From Algoriphagus sanaruensis (GTDB lineage Bacteria; Bacteroidota; Bacteroidia; Cytophagales; Cyclobacteriaceae), in NCBI RefSeq assembly GCF_001593605.1, contig NZ_CP012836.1, forward strand, positions 124,001 to 188,000: a DNA stretch of 64,000 nucleotides, in the 5' to 3' direction. Each line of letters starts with the position of its first letter. Within the stretch, counting starts at the first letter, position 1. This document shows positions 28,400 through 38,165 of the stretch, in pieces. The notes beneath the pieces were generated by a model that was not told the origin of the DNA, searched no databases, and saw only the letters and a program-made list of their open reading frames with translations. Made by a program: the position numbers and the translations under genes.

Positions 28400-29980
28400 T
28401 TAAAACTCCGAAGTAAAGTGGAACTCGATCTCGGGGTAGTTATCCTGCACCATTTGCAGCCAAGACTTGGACTCGGCCATAAAGACCAGCTTGTCGTCTT
28501 TGTCCCGTGCGATATAGCGATTTTTTGAGCGGACAAATTCATCCAATTGCTTTTTGTCCTTGCAGCTGATCCAGCAGGCCTTGTATAGGTTCATCGGGTG
28601 AAACTCCACGGTGGCGTTGTATTCGTTTTTCAGTCGGAACTGAATTACTTCAAATTGAAGCTGACCGACCGTTCCGACCACTTTTCGCTGGCCCATTTCA
28701 AAGGTGAACAATTGTGCTACCCCTTCCTCCATCAATTGCTTCAGTCCTTTTTCCAATTGCTTGGTTTTCATCGCATCCTTATTGACCACCTCTCGGAAGA
28801 TCTCCGGAGAAAAGCTCGGAATCCCGGTGAACACCATATTTTCTCCCTCGGTCAGGGTGTCTCCGATTTTTAGATTTCCCGTATCGTAAAGACCTACAAT
28901 ATCCCCTGGAAAAGCCTCATCAATGATTTCCTTGTCTTGGGCCATAAACTGAGTCACGTTGGAAAATCGAAGTGGCTTAGGTCCACGAACATGATTGTAT
29001 GGCTTATTCCGCTCAAAAGTTCCCGAGCAGATTCGTAAGAAGGCAATGCGGTTTCGGTGATTGGGATCCATGTTTGCGTGAATCTTAAAGACAAACCCGG
29101 AGAATTTGGACTCTTCAGGATTTACTTCCCGCACATCGGTATCCCGACTCTTTGGGGTTGGAGCGATTTTGATGAAGGTATCAAGCATTTCATTGACCCC
29201 GAAGTTGTTGACTGCAGAGCCGAAAAATACGGGAGCTATTTTTCCTTCCAGATAATCTTTTACATCAAAATCCGGATATACTCCTTCGATCAGATCTACA
29301 TCCTCTCGAAGCTGGCTGGCATTCCCAGGGCCGATTAAGGTATCAAGCTGAGGATCATCCAGATTTTCAAACACCTGACGGTCGTCGCTGAGCTTGCGCT
29401 GAGAAGGTGTAAAAAGGTTAAGCTTTTTCTCGTACAGATTATACACCCCTTTGAAGCCTTTACCCATCCCGATTGGCCAGGAAAGTGGACGGACTTTGAT
29501 ATTCAATTTTTCCTCCACTTCGTCAAGCAAATCGTATGGATCACGACCTTCCCGATCCAGTTTATTGATAAAGCAAATCACAGGAGTATTTCGCATTCGG
29601 CAGACTTCCATCAATTTTTCAGTCTGAATCTCGACGCCTTTCACGCAGTCAATGACCATGATCACCGAATCCACAGCAGTCAACGTACGATACGTATCCT
29701 CGGCAAAGTCCTGGTGGCCGGGCGTATCTAGAAGGTTGATTTTGACATCCTTGTATTCAAAACCCATAACCGAGGTTGCTACGGAAATACCCCGCTGCTT
29801 TTCGATTTCCATCCAGTCGGATTTGGTGGCTGTGTCAATTTTGTTGGATTTGACTGCACCTGCAGTCTGGATAGCACCGCCAAAAAGGAGCAACTTTTCA
29901 GTCAAAGTGGTCTTTCCCGCATCCGGGTGAGCAATGATGGCAAACGTTCTCCGCTTTTTGATTTCCTCTGTCAAACTCAT
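28400..29980 (-). CDS. prfC: Peptide chain release factor 3
   Basis: RF3 is a translational GTPase that recycles RF1/RF2 from the ribosome. The protein (526 aa) has G1 [17 protein letters not shown], the G2 stretch with RGISVATS, G3 [14 protein letters not shown] and G4 FINKLDRE. The C-terminal half has [12 protein letters not shown] and [17 protein letters not shown], which separate RF3 from EF-G. All GTPase motifs are intact. It is apparently monocistronic. Confidence 0.96.
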   Translation of the reverse strand: MSLTEEIKKRRTFAIIAHPDAGKTTLTEKLLLFGGAIQTAGAVKSNKIDTATKSDWMEIEKQRGISVATSVMGFEYKDVKINLLDTPGHQDFAEDTYRTLTAVDSVIMVIDCVKGVEIQTEKLMEVCRMRNTPVICFINKLDREGRDPYDLLDEVEEKLNIKVRPLSWPIGMGKGFKGVYNLYEKKLNLFTPSQRKLSDDRQVFENLDDPQLDTLIGPGNASQLREDVDLIEGVYPDFDVKDYLEGKIAPVFFGSAVNNFGVNEMLDTFIKIAPTPKSRDTDVREVNPEESKFSGFVFKIHANMDPNHRNRIAFLRICSGTFERNKPYNHVRGPKPLRFSNVTQFMAQDKEIIDEAFPGDIVGLYDTGNLKIGDTLTEGENMVFTGIPSFSPEIFREVVNKDAMKTKQLEKGLKQLMEEGVAQLFTFEMGQRKVVGTVGQLQFEVIQFRLKNEYNATVEFHPMNLYKACWISCKDKKQLDEFVRSKNRYIARDKDDKLVFMAESKSWLQMVQDNYPEIEFHFTSEF

Positions 29981-30023
29981 GGGTAGTAAAATTCAGGGGG
30001 CAAAGGTAAGAAAATGGATTTAT

Positions 30024-30148
30024 GAATTCAGATTTACGATTTACGAGTGCTAAATGAACTTCAATCATTCAACACAAAACTGAACCTTGGAGAATACGGG
30101 CTGAGGTTCTTTATCCTGTCGTAAATCGTAATTCAAAAATCGTAATTC
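30024..30148. repeat. Inverted and direct copies of a TTACGATTTACGA unit
   Basis: The spacer between prfC and the histidine kinase has TTACGATTTACGA at 30034-30046, its inverse TCGTAAATCGTAA at 30119-30131, and a partial third copy (ATCGTAATT) ending near 30148. The arms are about 70 bases apart. It looks like a decayed dispersed intergenic repeat; it has no coding content. Confidence 0.5.
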
Positions 30149-31384
30149 TCAATACTCTAAAATCCCCTCGGTGATAAACTGCGAAGCATCTTCAAGATTG
30201 CCCAAGAGCATAATTCGGAACGTGGTTCCTTTTCCTAGCTCGGAGTTTTTGACAAAAATCTTTCCTCCATGATACCCCTCGACAATTCGCTTGGCTAAGG
30301 TTAACCCTAATCCCCATCCTCGCTGACGAGTGGAAAACCCGGGATAAAACACTTTTTTAAAGTTCTTCTTTTCAATGCCTTTCCCAGTATCGGTAATATC
30401 CACGATGACATATTTGTCACTGTCCTGTAGAATTTCAATCCTAATGGATCCCTTTCCTTTCATGGCATCCACTGCATTTTTACAAATGTTTTCAATGACC
30501 CATTCAAAAAGTGGCTTATTCATTAAGGCATCAAGATCTTTAGCATCGCTGTGTATCGAAAGATCTACTTTGGTAGAAATCCTTGGTCTCAAATAGGAAA
30601 TTGTTTCTTCGATGACTTGGTAGAGATTTTCTGGCTGAATAACTGGCTTGCTTCCGATGCTGCTAAATCGTTCGGTGACCATACGTAACTTCACCACATC
30701 TTTATCCATTTCTTGGATGATTTCCTTGTTTTCTTCCCAAACGGGAGAATTTCTTAAATAGTCAATCCAAGCCATCAAGGATGCAATAGGAGTTCCGAGT
30801 TGATGAGCAGTTTCTTTAGTCAATCCAGCCCAAACACGGTTTTGCTCAGCAATTTTGCTTTGATTAAAAAGGGCATAAGCCAAAGCCCCAAAAACCAATA
30901 TGACAGCAAGCTGGATATAAGGATAAAATCGAAGGTTAGTGAGTAATTCTGAATTCCTATAAAAGACCCGAACGTCCGCTTCTTGTAAGGTAATGGGGTC
31001 GTATTCCTCCTGCATTTCCTGCAGCTCCTTTTCCAAGGTCTTTAAAGAATCGCTAGAGGAAGCATTTTTTTTAAATGTGATATTCCGAAACTCCAAAGGA
31101 GTCCCTTCCGAATCCACCATAATTATGGGAATGGAATGGTTTTGTTGGATAATCTCTTGATTGATAAAAGTTAGATTTTCTGAAGTAGTCGCGGCATATT
31201 CCAGTGCTGAGGATAAAAGTTGAATTTGACGGTTTTCCCTTTCTCGAAGCTCAGAGACGAGATTATTGGTATACCAAATGGATCCAGTACCAATCAGAAA
31301 TGAGACTAAAAAAACCAGCCATTTCACTTGTTTTTTATTCTGATAAAAATCGATTGATGTAAGATCCTGGAATCGGGCTTTCAT
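30149..31384 (-). CDS. Membrane sensor histidine kinase (orphan)
   Basis: The 411-residue protein has two transmembrane segments (about 21-41 and 154-174) enclosing a sensor region of some 110 residues. The H-box ETAHQLGTPIASLMAW has the phospho-acceptor His194. The ATPase domain carries the N-box ENICKNAVDAMKG, G1 DTGKGI, and GWGLGLTLAKRI. There is no HAMP domain, and no response regulator is encoded nearby, so the partner must lie elsewhere. The signal is unknown. Confidence 0.88.
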   Translation of the reverse strand: MKARFQDLTSIDFYQNKKQVKWLVFLVSFLIGTGSIWYTNNLVSELRERENRQIQLLSSALEYAATTSENLTFINQEIIQQNHSIPIIMVDSEGTPLEFRNITFKKNASSSDSLKTLEKELQEMQEEYDPITLQEADVRVFYRNSELLTNLRFYPYIQLAVILVFGALAYALFNQSKIAEQNRVWAGLTKETAHQLGTPIASLMAWIDYLRNSPVWEENKEIIQEMDKDVVKLRMVTERFSSIGSKPVIQPENLYQVIEETISYLRPRISTKVDLSIHSDAKDLDALMNKPLFEWVIENICKNAVDAMKGKGSIRIEILQDSDKYVIVDITDTGKGIEKKNFKKVFYPGFSTRQRGWGLGLTLAKRIVEGYHGGKIFVKNSELGKGTTFRIMLLGNLEDASQFITEGILEY

Positions 31385-31560
31385 GAAATTAGTTTACAGG
31401 CACAGGTACATAACCCCTAAATATGCTCAGCTAGTATAGACCAGGCAATGTTTTCTTGAGCATAGCTTGATTTGACTAGAAGTAAAATTAAAGGAAATCG
31501 CATATTAAAAAACAAGTGCATTCAATGAGGCACAAAATCCCTCCTCAATTTAAAAACAAA

Positions 31561-31585
31561 AAAACCGGCTCTATTTACCGGTTTT
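31561..31585 (-). terminator. Terminator of the ABC exporter operon
   Basis: AAAACCGG and CCGGTTTT pair around a nine-base loop. The minus strand continues with seven T. It is seven bases after the permease stop. Confidence 0.8.
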
Positions 31586-31591
31586 CTGAGA

Positions 31592-32902
31592 TTATTGAGC
31601 TGTTTTTATCCATTTCCATAACGTCTTATAGGTTGGTTTTGTCCCGTGCATGAGGATACCAATTCGATAGATTTTCCCTGCAAGCCAAGTCGTCACCAGG
31701 AATCCTCCAATAAGTAAACCCACTGATAGAGCCAATTCCCAAAACGGAACCCCAAAACTTACCCTTCCCATCATCGCTATTGGAGAGGTGAGAGGAATAA
31801 TCGACAACCAAAATGAAGTGGTACTATTAGGATCCTGTAAAACAAATACAAAAAGCCCCATATAGGCTACTATCAAAGGGATCGTAATCGGAAACATAAA
31901 CTGCTGGGCATCAGAAGGAGCGTCAACAGCCGATCCAATCGCAGCAAATAAGGCTCCGTAAAGCAAATATCCTCCTAAGAAGTACACAATAAAAGAAGCC
32001 ACTAAAGTGATAAAATCAATACCCTCAATTACAGCTAAAATCTCAGCTAACTCTCCTGGCTGGGGCGCTGATTGAGCCAATTCAGGATTTGCCATTTCCA
32101 AGGCTTGTTGTTGAGGCATCTGCATTCCCAACACACCCATTACAACAGAGGAAAGAGTACCTATTAGAAACACCCAAATCAGAAACTGTGTCAAACCTAC
32201 CCCTCCAATACCGATGATTTTTCCCATCATGAGCTGAAAGGGTTTGAGCGAGGACACTAAAATCTCGATGATTCGGCTGGATTTTTCTTCGATGACTCCC
32301 TGCATAATTTGATTGCCATAGACGAAAATGAAGATGTAAATCAAAATACCGGCAACAAATCCCAAAGCATAATTCACCGTGGCATCGGTGACTTTTTCTT
32401 CCCCTTCTGCTCCCAAGGCAACAGACTGAATCGAAACACTGGTCCGAATTTCTTTTAAAATCTGAGGGTCAATTCCTTCTTGATACAAGCGCTGGTCTTC
32501 AATCTTACGTTTTAAAGCTGACTCCAGATAACTCATCAAATTCATACTTGGATTTTCGGTCCCAAAAAACTGAATCCCTTTGGGATCAGCAAGGTCTATT
32601 TTAGGGATATATAAGAATCCATATCGCTCCCCATCCAGTACCATTTTTTTGGCTTCCTCTTGATTCTGCACAGAAGAGGTAAAGGCATATTGCTCCGAAC
32701 TCTCCATGAAAAACAAGTCGGTTTCATCAATGACTTCAATGATTCTCAAGGATTGATTTTCCTTTTCCTGCACCGCAATCCAAACAAAAATGGCCATGAT
32801 GGCAGGAAATATTAAAGGCGTCAAAAGCGTCGCAATGAGAAAGGACTTCTTTTTCACCCGAGCCAAGTATTCTCGCTGAATGACCAATAAAATTTTATTC
32901 AT
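31592..32902 (-). CDS. ABC-2 type transporter permease (NatB-like)
   Basis: This 436-residue membrane protein has one N-terminal transmembrane helix (about 20-42), a large extracytoplasmic loop (about 43-175), and five or six C-terminal helices. That layout is typical of the ABC-2/NatB exporter permeases. Motifs include VIEEKSSRIIEILVSSLKPF, the conserved coupling segment of this family. It pairs with the ATPase encoded just upstream (eight-base overlap). The substrate is unknown; sodium export is known for some NatAB systems but is not shown here. Confidence 0.87.
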   Translation of the reverse strand: MNKILLVIQREYLARVKKKSFLIATLLTPLIFPAIMAIFVWIAVQEKENQSLRIIEVIDETDLFFMESSEQYAFTSSVQNQEEAKKMVLDGERYGFLYIPKIDLADPKGIQFFGTENPSMNLMSYLESALKRKIEDQRLYQEGIDPQILKEIRTSVSIQSVALGAEGEEKVTDATVNYALGFVAGILIYIFIFVYGNQIMQGVIEEKSSRIIEILVSSLKPFQLMMGKIIGIGGVGLTQFLIWVFLIGTLSSVVMGVLGMQMPQQQALEMANPELAQSAPQPGELAEILAVIEGIDFITLVASFIVYFLGGYLLYGALFAAIGSAVDAPSDAQQFMFPITIPLIVAYMGLFVFVLQDPNSTTSFWLSIIPLTSPIAMMGRVSFGVPFWELALSVGLLIGGFLVTTWLAGKIYRIGILMHGTKPTYKTLWKWIKTAQ

Positions 32903-33788
32903 GTCCTGTCGCTTTTACTTGTTGAATAAAAATCTCTTCCATGCTGGGCACTAATTCTCTGAATCCAACCACTTGTCCATATTGCATCAACTCAATCAAT
33001 AAATCATTGGAAGATTTGCCTTCCAAGGCAAGTGAAAATTCTACCCAGCTTCCTTTTTCGGTCACATTCCAATTTTCGGGAAGCGTTTGATTCAGGTTTG
33101 TCAAAGAAACCAAATATTGATTTGATCTGAATTGGGATTTTATTTCCTGGATGGAGCCGTCTAAGATCTTTCTGGATTTATGAATCATTGCAATTTGATC
33201 ACAAAGGAGCTCCACGGATTCCATCCGATGGGTACTCAGGATCACAGTAGTTCCTGATTCTTTAAGCTCTAGAATTTCATTTTTTATGATTTCAGCATTC
33301 ACAGGATCAAAGCCAGAAAAAGGTTCATCTAAAATCAACAGTTTAGGCTGATGGATTACCGTAGAAATAAACTGGACCTTTTGTGCCATTCCTTTTGACA
33401 AATCCTCAATCTTTTTGTCCCTCCAGGAAAGAATGTCAAGTTTTTGAAGCCACAATTTGACTTTTTCCTGAGCATCAGATTGGGAAAGCCCCTTAAGGCG
33501 AGCGAAATAAATCAGCTGATCCCAGACTTTCATCTTTTTATAAAGTCCTCGCTCTTCGGGTAAATAGCCAATTTTCCGAATATCATCGGGGGTGAGCAAC
33601 TTTCCATCCAACTCCACTGAGCCGCTATCCTGCTCAATAATCTGGTTGATGATTCGAATTAAAGTCGTTTTTCCTGCCCCATTGGGTCCTAGCAACCCAA
33701 AAATTACACCTTCAGGAACTTCTAAACTTACGTCTTTTAAAGCCTGATGCTTTTCGTAGGTTTTATTAAGGTTGGAAATTTGAAGCAT
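32895..33788 (-). CDS. ABC transporter ATP-binding protein (NatA-like)
   Basis: This is the 297-residue ATPase of the exporter. It has Walker A GLLGPNGAGKTTL (residues 32-44), the signature DLSKGMAQKVQF and Walker B LLILDEPFSGFDPVNAE. The C-terminal extension of about 85 residues is typical of NatA/CcmA-type proteins. The start MLQISNLNKTYE at 33788 is chosen over a TTG four codons upstream that would overlap the preceding gene. It lies four bases after the toast-rack-like gene, so three genes form one operon. Confidence 0.9.
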   Translation of the reverse strand: MLQISNLNKTYEKHQALKDVSLEVPEGVIFGLLGPNGAGKTTLIRIINQIIEQDSGSVELDGKLLTPDDIRKIGYLPEERGLYKKMKVWDQLIYFARLKGLSQSDAQEKVKLWLQKLDILSWRDKKIEDLSKGMAQKVQFISTVIHQPKLLILDEPFSGFDPVNAEIIKNEILELKESGTTVILSTHRMESVELLCDQIAMIHKSRKILDGSIQEIKSQFRSNQYLVSLTNLNQTLPENWNVTEKGSWVEFSLALEGKSSNDLLIELMQYGQVVGFRELVPSMEEIFIQQVKATGHE

Positions 33789-33792
33789 ATGA

Positions 33793-34677
33793 TTAGTCAA
33801 CGGTAAGAGAACCTACCCCCACGTCTAAGATCAATTCGAGTAGTTTAGGATCAGATCCTTTATACCCTTTTGACACGTAAACTCCTTTTTCTAGGCTTTT
33901 GAGAGTCTTAGGCAAGGAGGTTCGGCACATGGGAGTCGTCTTGAGCTTGATTCGAAATGGGATATTTTCGGGAGGGAGCTTGACGTGAAGAGTTCCTCCA
34001 CTGATTGCCGCAATTACTTGACTTGGTAGTCCCATTCCATCCGAAAAATTTAAATCAATCGAACCATAATTGACTTCAAAAATCATCCGTTTGGCATTTG
34101 AAAAATTAGCATTCGAAATATCGACCGACCCCATATTAACCAGAACCAAAAGGGTGTCCATTTCGACTTGATTGGGTTTTAGCTCACCATAACTAATGCT
34201 AACATCAGCACTGGCGCTTTTTACTTTAAAATTTGAAACGTGTATTTGGGATAGATCGAAATCTGCTTTCCCCATTCCCAAATTAAAATTGAGATCATAT
34301 AAAAAATTAGATGCCAATCCAACATCCCAAGTATGTTCAAAGGAATCTTCCGAACTGAATAATTTGGAGGTAATGCTCTTCCCTAGATTATTGGACTCAA
34401 CATTTTTATGGTCCATTTGAGCCTGTAGCTTGTTATTGGCAATTCTGTACGTGAAATCAGGAAGAATATTCGATTTCTGCAAATGCCCGTGGATATAAAT
34501 GGGATCTTGCGAAACCACACGTTTTAGCTGTGTAATACTTTTATAAGAGGCAAAATCCAACCTCACCAAATCAAACCCTTTTCGCTCGGAGACTTTATAT
34601 TCCTTTACTAGTTGTGCTTGACCGGGAAATGCCCCAATGGATATCCAGAAAAGAAGCAGACACAGTTTTTTCAGCAT
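33793..34677 (-). CDS. Exported beta-helical (toast-rack/DUF4097-like) protein
   Basis: A signal peptide (MLKKLCLLLFWISIGAFPGQA) is followed by about 270 residues rich in short, regular strands such as GKADFDLSQIHVSNFKVKSA and SVDISNANFSNAKRM. This pattern resembles the right-handed stacked-sheet domains of DUF4097/LiaF-type proteins, but I place it only at fold level. It is the first gene of an operon with an ABC-2 exporter, which suggests a periplasmic or surface role linked to that transporter. Function unknown. Confidence 0.72.
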   Translation of the reverse strand: MLKKLCLLLFWISIGAFPGQAQLVKEYKVSERKGFDLVRLDFASYKSITQLKRVVSQDPIYIHGHLQKSNILPDFTYRIANNKLQAQMDHKNVESNNLGKSITSKLFSSEDSFEHTWDVGLASNFLYDLNFNLGMGKADFDLSQIHVSNFKVKSASADVSISYGELKPNQVEMDTLLVLVNMGSVDISNANFSNAKRMIFEVNYGSIDLNFSDGMGLPSQVIAAISGGTLHVKLPPENIPFRIKLKTTPMCRTSLPKTLKSLEKGVYVSKGYKGSDPKLLELILDVGVGSLTVD

Positions 34678-34721
34678 ACGGTAAGGTTACGGGCGACCCT
34701 TCAAAAGGTTTTTAAAAATAT

Positions 34722-34747
34722 AAAAAAAGCCGGACTTGAGTCCGGCC
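34722..34747 (-). terminator. Terminator after dnaJ
   Basis: GCCGGACT and AGTCCGGC form an eight-pair GC-rich stem with a two-base core. On the minus strand it is followed by seven T, ten bases beyond the dnaJ stop. Confidence 0.9.
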
Positions 34748-34756
34748 ATCAATTTT

Positions 34757-35860
34757 TTAGAAGAATTCCTTCATTTTATCGAAGAATGATTTTTCCTTTC
34801 CTTGAGGGTTAGGCCTGAAATTCTCGGCATTTCTAAGCGATTCAAGCGTGTTTCTTTCCTCTTTTGTCAGTTCAGTCGGAGTCCAAACATTGACCATAAT
34901 CAATTGGTCCCCTCGTGAATAGCCATTGATATCTTTAATTCCCTTTCCTTTCAAACGAAGCATTTTGCCACTTTGAGTACCCGGGTCAATTTTTATTTTA
35001 ACTTTTCCGTCGATTGTAGGCACCTCCACAGAATCCCCCAAGGCAGCTTGGACGAAGGAAATATGGAGATCATAAATCACATTATTTCCGTCACGCTGAA
35101 GGGTTTGATCTTCAGCCTCCTCAATAACGATGAGTAAATCGCCTGGAATTCCACCCGGAATTTCATTCCCTTTTCCAGACATACTTAACTGCATGCCTTC
35201 TCCAACTCCTCCAGGAATATTAATCGTGATGATTTCTTCCTTCACGATCAAACCTCTAGAATCCGCCTCTGCCGGCTTTTTATCTACGATCTGACCAGAT
35301 CCGCCACAGACAGCACAGGTACTTGCCGAAACCATTTGGCCTAGCATGGTATTAACCACCTTTTTGACTTGACCTGTACCTTGACAAGAAGAACAAGATT
35401 GGAAAGTTACTCCAGGAGCAACTACGTGGCGTTTAACCTTTATTTTTTTCTCAACTCCATTGGCAATTTCCTGAAGATTGAGTTTAAGCTTGACGCGAAG
35501 ATTTGTGCCTTTTTTAGTTCTTCGGCCTCCACCGCCACCAAAAAACGACCCAAAACCACCACCTCCAAAAATATCTCCAAACTGAGAGAATATGTCTTCC
35601 ATATTCATCCCTCCTCCACCAAAGCCGCCGTTTCCTCCTAAACCTTGATGGCCAAATTGATCATATCTGGCTTTTTTGTCAGGGTTACTCAAGACTTCGT
35701 ATGCTTCAGCAGCTTCCTTAAACTTATCTTCAGCCTCAGGATTGTCTGGGTTTTTATCGGGATGATATTGAATAGCAAGCTTGCGATAAGCTTTTTTTAT
35801 TTCATCAGCAGTGGCTGATTTGGAAACACCCAATACCTCGTAATAGTCTCTTTTTGCCAT
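34757..35860 (-). CDS. dnaJ: Chaperone DnaJ with a half zinc finger
   Basis: DnaJ delivers unfolded proteins to DnaK and stimulates its ATPase. The protein (367 aa) has a J domain (1-70, HPD at 33-35), a Gly/Phe-rich linker (71-112), and two C-terminal substrate domains with [20 protein letters not shown] and the [20 protein letters not shown] segment. The cysteine-rich region holds only two of the four usual CxxCxGxG motifs: Cys156/Cys159 (CSSCQGTG) and Cys182/Cys185 (CAVCGGSG). Motifs 1 and 4, which together bind zinc I, are both absent. It starts four bases after grpE. Confidence 0.95.
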   Translation of the reverse strand: MAKRDYYEVLGVSKSATADEIKKAYRKLAIQYHPDKNPDNPEAEDKFKEAAEAYEVLSNPDKKARYDQFGHQGLGGNGGFGGGGMNMEDIFSQFGDIFGGGGFGSFFGGGGGRRTKKGTNLRVKLKLNLQEIANGVEKKIKVKRHVVAPGVTFQSCSSCQGTGQVKKVVNTMLGQMVSASTCAVCGGSGQIVDKKPAEADSRGLIVKEEIITINIPGGVGEGMQLSMSGKGNEIPGGIPGDLLIVIEEAEDQTLQRDGNNVIYDLHISFVQAALGDSVEVPTIDGKVKIKIDPGTQSGKMLRLKGKGIKDINGYSRGDQLIMVNVWTPTELTKEERNTLESLRNAENFRPNPQGKEKSFFDKMKEFF

Positions 35861-35863
35861 GAT

Positions 35864-36430
35864 TTATGCTCCTGTTACGACTTTTGCATATCGTACTACT
35901 TTATCTCCAAGGGTATATCCCTTTTCAATTACATCTATGACCGCACCTTTCATCTCCTCTGTTGGAGCTGGAATCTGGGTAATCGCCTCTTGTGTGTCTG
36001 GATTAAATGGTTTTCCAATCAGATCACCCATTGCCTGAAGCCCCTTTGATTCTAGAATTTTGATCAACTTATGAAAAATCAATTCATTCCCTTCTTTGAT
36101 TTTCATCGAGTCAGTTTCATTCGCAGATGCTTTAAGTGCTCGTTCAAAATCATCTACTACGGGAATTAAATCCTTCAAAACATCTTCAGAAGCGGTTTTG
36201 ATCAAATCCAATCTCTCTTTTGCTGTCCGTTTTCTGAAATTTTCAAAATCGGAATACAGTCTCAAGTACTTATCCTTTAATTCAGCTACTTCAGCTTCCA
36301 ATTTTTGTTCAGAATTTTCTGGTATAACATCTTCAATTTTTTCAGAAACCTCTTCCTGAGTCGATTCATTGGCGGTAGATTCTTCCACCGCTTGGTTCAT
36401 TTCCTGATCCAATTGTTCCTTATTTTCCAT
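35864..36430 (-). CDS. grpE: Nucleotide exchange factor GrpE
   Basis: GrpE promotes ADP release from DnaK. The 188-residue protein has a Glu-rich N-terminal tail, a long coiled-coil helix with LKDKYLRLYSDFENFRKRT, and the C-terminal beta domain signature GKPFNPDTQEAITQIP...VIDVIEKGYTLGDKVVRYAKV (shown in part). It is paired with dnaJ four bases downstream. dnaK is not in the window. Confidence 0.95.
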   Translation of the reverse strand: MENKEQLDQEMNQAVEESTANESTQEEVSEKIEDVIPENSEQKLEAEVAELKDKYLRLYSDFENFRKRTAKERLDLIKTASEDVLKDLIPVVDDFERALKASANETDSMKIKEGNELIFHKLIKILESKGLQAMGDLIGKPFNPDTQEAITQIPAPTEEMKGAVIDVIEKGYTLGDKVVRYAKVVTGA

Positions 36431-36507
36431 AATTAATTTTCAACTAGTTGGCTGTCTTCGGGTATCAAGGATATTGCCAGATAGGATTTTCTGACAAAGT
36501 GACATTT

Positions 36508-37500
36508 TTAGGAATGGATGGCCTGCCAGATCAAATCCTTGAGTTTTTCCAAATTATACTGACTGACAGAGGAAATAAATACGTAGGGAATACCTTTCGG
36601 AATTTCCTGCTCCATCTCTTTTATAAGTACTTCATCGAGCATATCAGATTTTGAAATAGCAAGAATTCGTTTTTTATCAAGCAGCTCAGGATTATATTTC
36701 TCAAGCTCATGAAGCAGAATTTGATATTGGGCATTCAAATCTGGAGCATCTGCAGGAATCATAAACAGTAATATGGAATTACGTTCAATGTGGCGCAAAA
36801 AACGAATTCCAAGACCTCTACCTTCAGCAGCACCTTCAATTATTCCAGGAATATCTGCCATGACAAAAGATTTATCATCCCGATATGCTACCACCCCTAA
36901 ATTAGGCACTAATGTAGTGAAGGGATAATCGCCTATTTCAGGTCTTGCTGCAGAAATAGACGATAATAGCGTAGATTTCCCTGCATTTGGAAAGCCTACC
37001 AAACCTACATCAGCTAATAATTTTAATTCTAGAATAATCCACTCCTCAATCCCAGCTTCACCTGGCTGAGCAAAATGTGGGGCTTGGTTGGTGGCTGTTT
37101 TGAAATGATCATTTCCAAGACCACCTCTGCCTCCTCGGGTCAAAATAACCTCTTGACCATCTTCCGTAATTTCAAACCTTTTTTCTCCGGTTTCGGCATC
37201 CTTGGCAACAGTTCCAAGGGGAACATCGAGAATTATATCTTTACCATCCGCCCCTGTTCGTCTTCCTCCTTCACCGCCCTTTCCAGCTTCAGCGATAACA
37301 TGCTTTTTATATTTCAGATGCAGCAAGGTCCAATGTTGTGCATTACCTCTTAGAATAATGTGGCCTCCTCTTCCGCCATCACCCCCATCAGGTCCACCTT
37401 TTGGAACATGCTTTTCTCTACGAAAATGAACTGAACCAGCACCCCCTGCACCAGATCTTGAGCAGAATTTTACGTAATCTATAAAGTTTGAATCAGCCAT
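36508..37500 (-). CDS. obgE: GTPase ObgE/CgtA
   Basis: Obg is an essential GTPase linked to 50S ribosome assembly and stress signalling. The 330-residue protein has the glycine-rich Obg fold ([20 protein letters not shown], about 1-155). The G domain follows with G1 [14 protein letters not shown]3 DIPGIIEGA and G4 ISKSD. The start [12 protein letters not shown] at 37500 is used; the longer frame runs into the adk terminator. There is no C-terminal OCT domain, as is usual in Gram-negatives. Confidence 0.95.
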   Translation of the reverse strand: MADSNFIDYVKFCSRSGAGGAGSVHFRREKHVPKGGPDGGDGGRGGHIILRGNAQHWTLLHLKYKKHVIAEAGKGGEGGRRTGADGKDIILDVPLGTVAKDAETGEKRFEITEDGQEVILTRGGRGGLGNDHFKTATNQAPHFAQPGEAGIEEWIILELKLLADVGLVGFPNAGKSTLLSSISAARPEIGDYPFTTLVPNLGVVAYRDDKSFVMADIPGIIEGAAEGRGLGIRFLRHIERNSILLFMIPADAPDLNAQYQILLHELEKYNPELLDKKRILAISKSDMLDEVLIKEMEQEIPKGIPYVFISSVSQYNLEKLKDLIWQAIHS

Positions 37501-37510
37501 ATTTTGAAAT

Positions 37511-37537
37511 AAAAAGGCTAAGCAATCATGCTTAGCC
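37511..37537 (-). terminator. Terminator/attenuator between adk and obgE
   Basis: GGCTAAGCA and TGCTTAGCC form a nine-pair stem with a four-base loop. The minus strand continues with five T. It lies between the adk stop and the obgE start, so obgE may be partly separated from the upstream operon. Confidence 0.8.
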
Positions 37538-37577
37538 AAATTTCATTTTAGAAAACAAAGGTACAAAAACCCTTTGA

Positions 37578-38150
37578 TCAATAGCTATCCATTACTTTCT
37601 TAATAGCACTGAATATCTCATCTATTTGACCTACTCCATTGATTTTCTCAAACTTATCTTGCTTAGAGTAGTATTCTGCAACTGGTAGCGTCTCGTCTAA
37701 ATAAACTTTTATTCTGGTATTGATCTTTTCTTCATCTTGATCATCGACCCTACCCGAAGTTTTCCCTCTTTCTTTGATTCTTTCCTTCAATATTTCCTCT
37801 GGCACATCCAACGCTATCATCCCAGAAATTTGCATTCCATTTTTTTCAAGCATCACATCAAGAGCCTCTGCCTGAGCAGTGGTTCTAGGAAAGCCATCAA
37901 AAATAAATCCTTTACTATCCACCGTGGAATTTATTTTATCTTCCACCATACCAATAACAACCTCGTCAGGCACTAATCGCCCTTCATTCATATACTTCTT
38001 AGCTAGGTTACCTAGATCGGTACCTTCTCCTAGATGTTTTCTAAAAAGGTCTCCGGTAGAGAGATGGGTAAGCCCATACATGGCGATAATTTTTTCACTT
38101 TGGGTGCCTTTACCCGCACCAGGAGGGCCAAACAGAACGATATTAAGCAT
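37578..38150 (-). CDS. adk: Adenylate kinase, short-lid form
   Basis: Adk interconverts AMP, ADP and ATP. The P-loop FGPPGAGKGTQSEKI is at the N terminus, followed by HLSTGDLFR and FIFDGFPRTTAQAEAL. The protein has 190 residues; the lid between GRVDDQDE and the last helix is short and has no zinc-binding cysteines, as in many Bacteroidota and cyanobacteria. It is 15 bases after hpt in an operon with the M42 peptidase gene. Confidence 0.95.
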   Translation of the reverse strand: MLNIVLFGPPGAGKGTQSEKIIAMYGLTHLSTGDLFRKHLGEGTDLGNLAKKYMNEGRLVPDEVVIGMVEDKINSTVDSKGFIFDGFPRTTAQAEALDVMLEKNGMQISGMIALDVPEEILKERIKERGKTSGRVDDQDEEKINTRIKVYLDETLPVAEYYSKQDKFEKINGVGQIDEIFSAIKKVMDSY

Positions 38151-38165
38151 TGAAAGGATGTTTTA

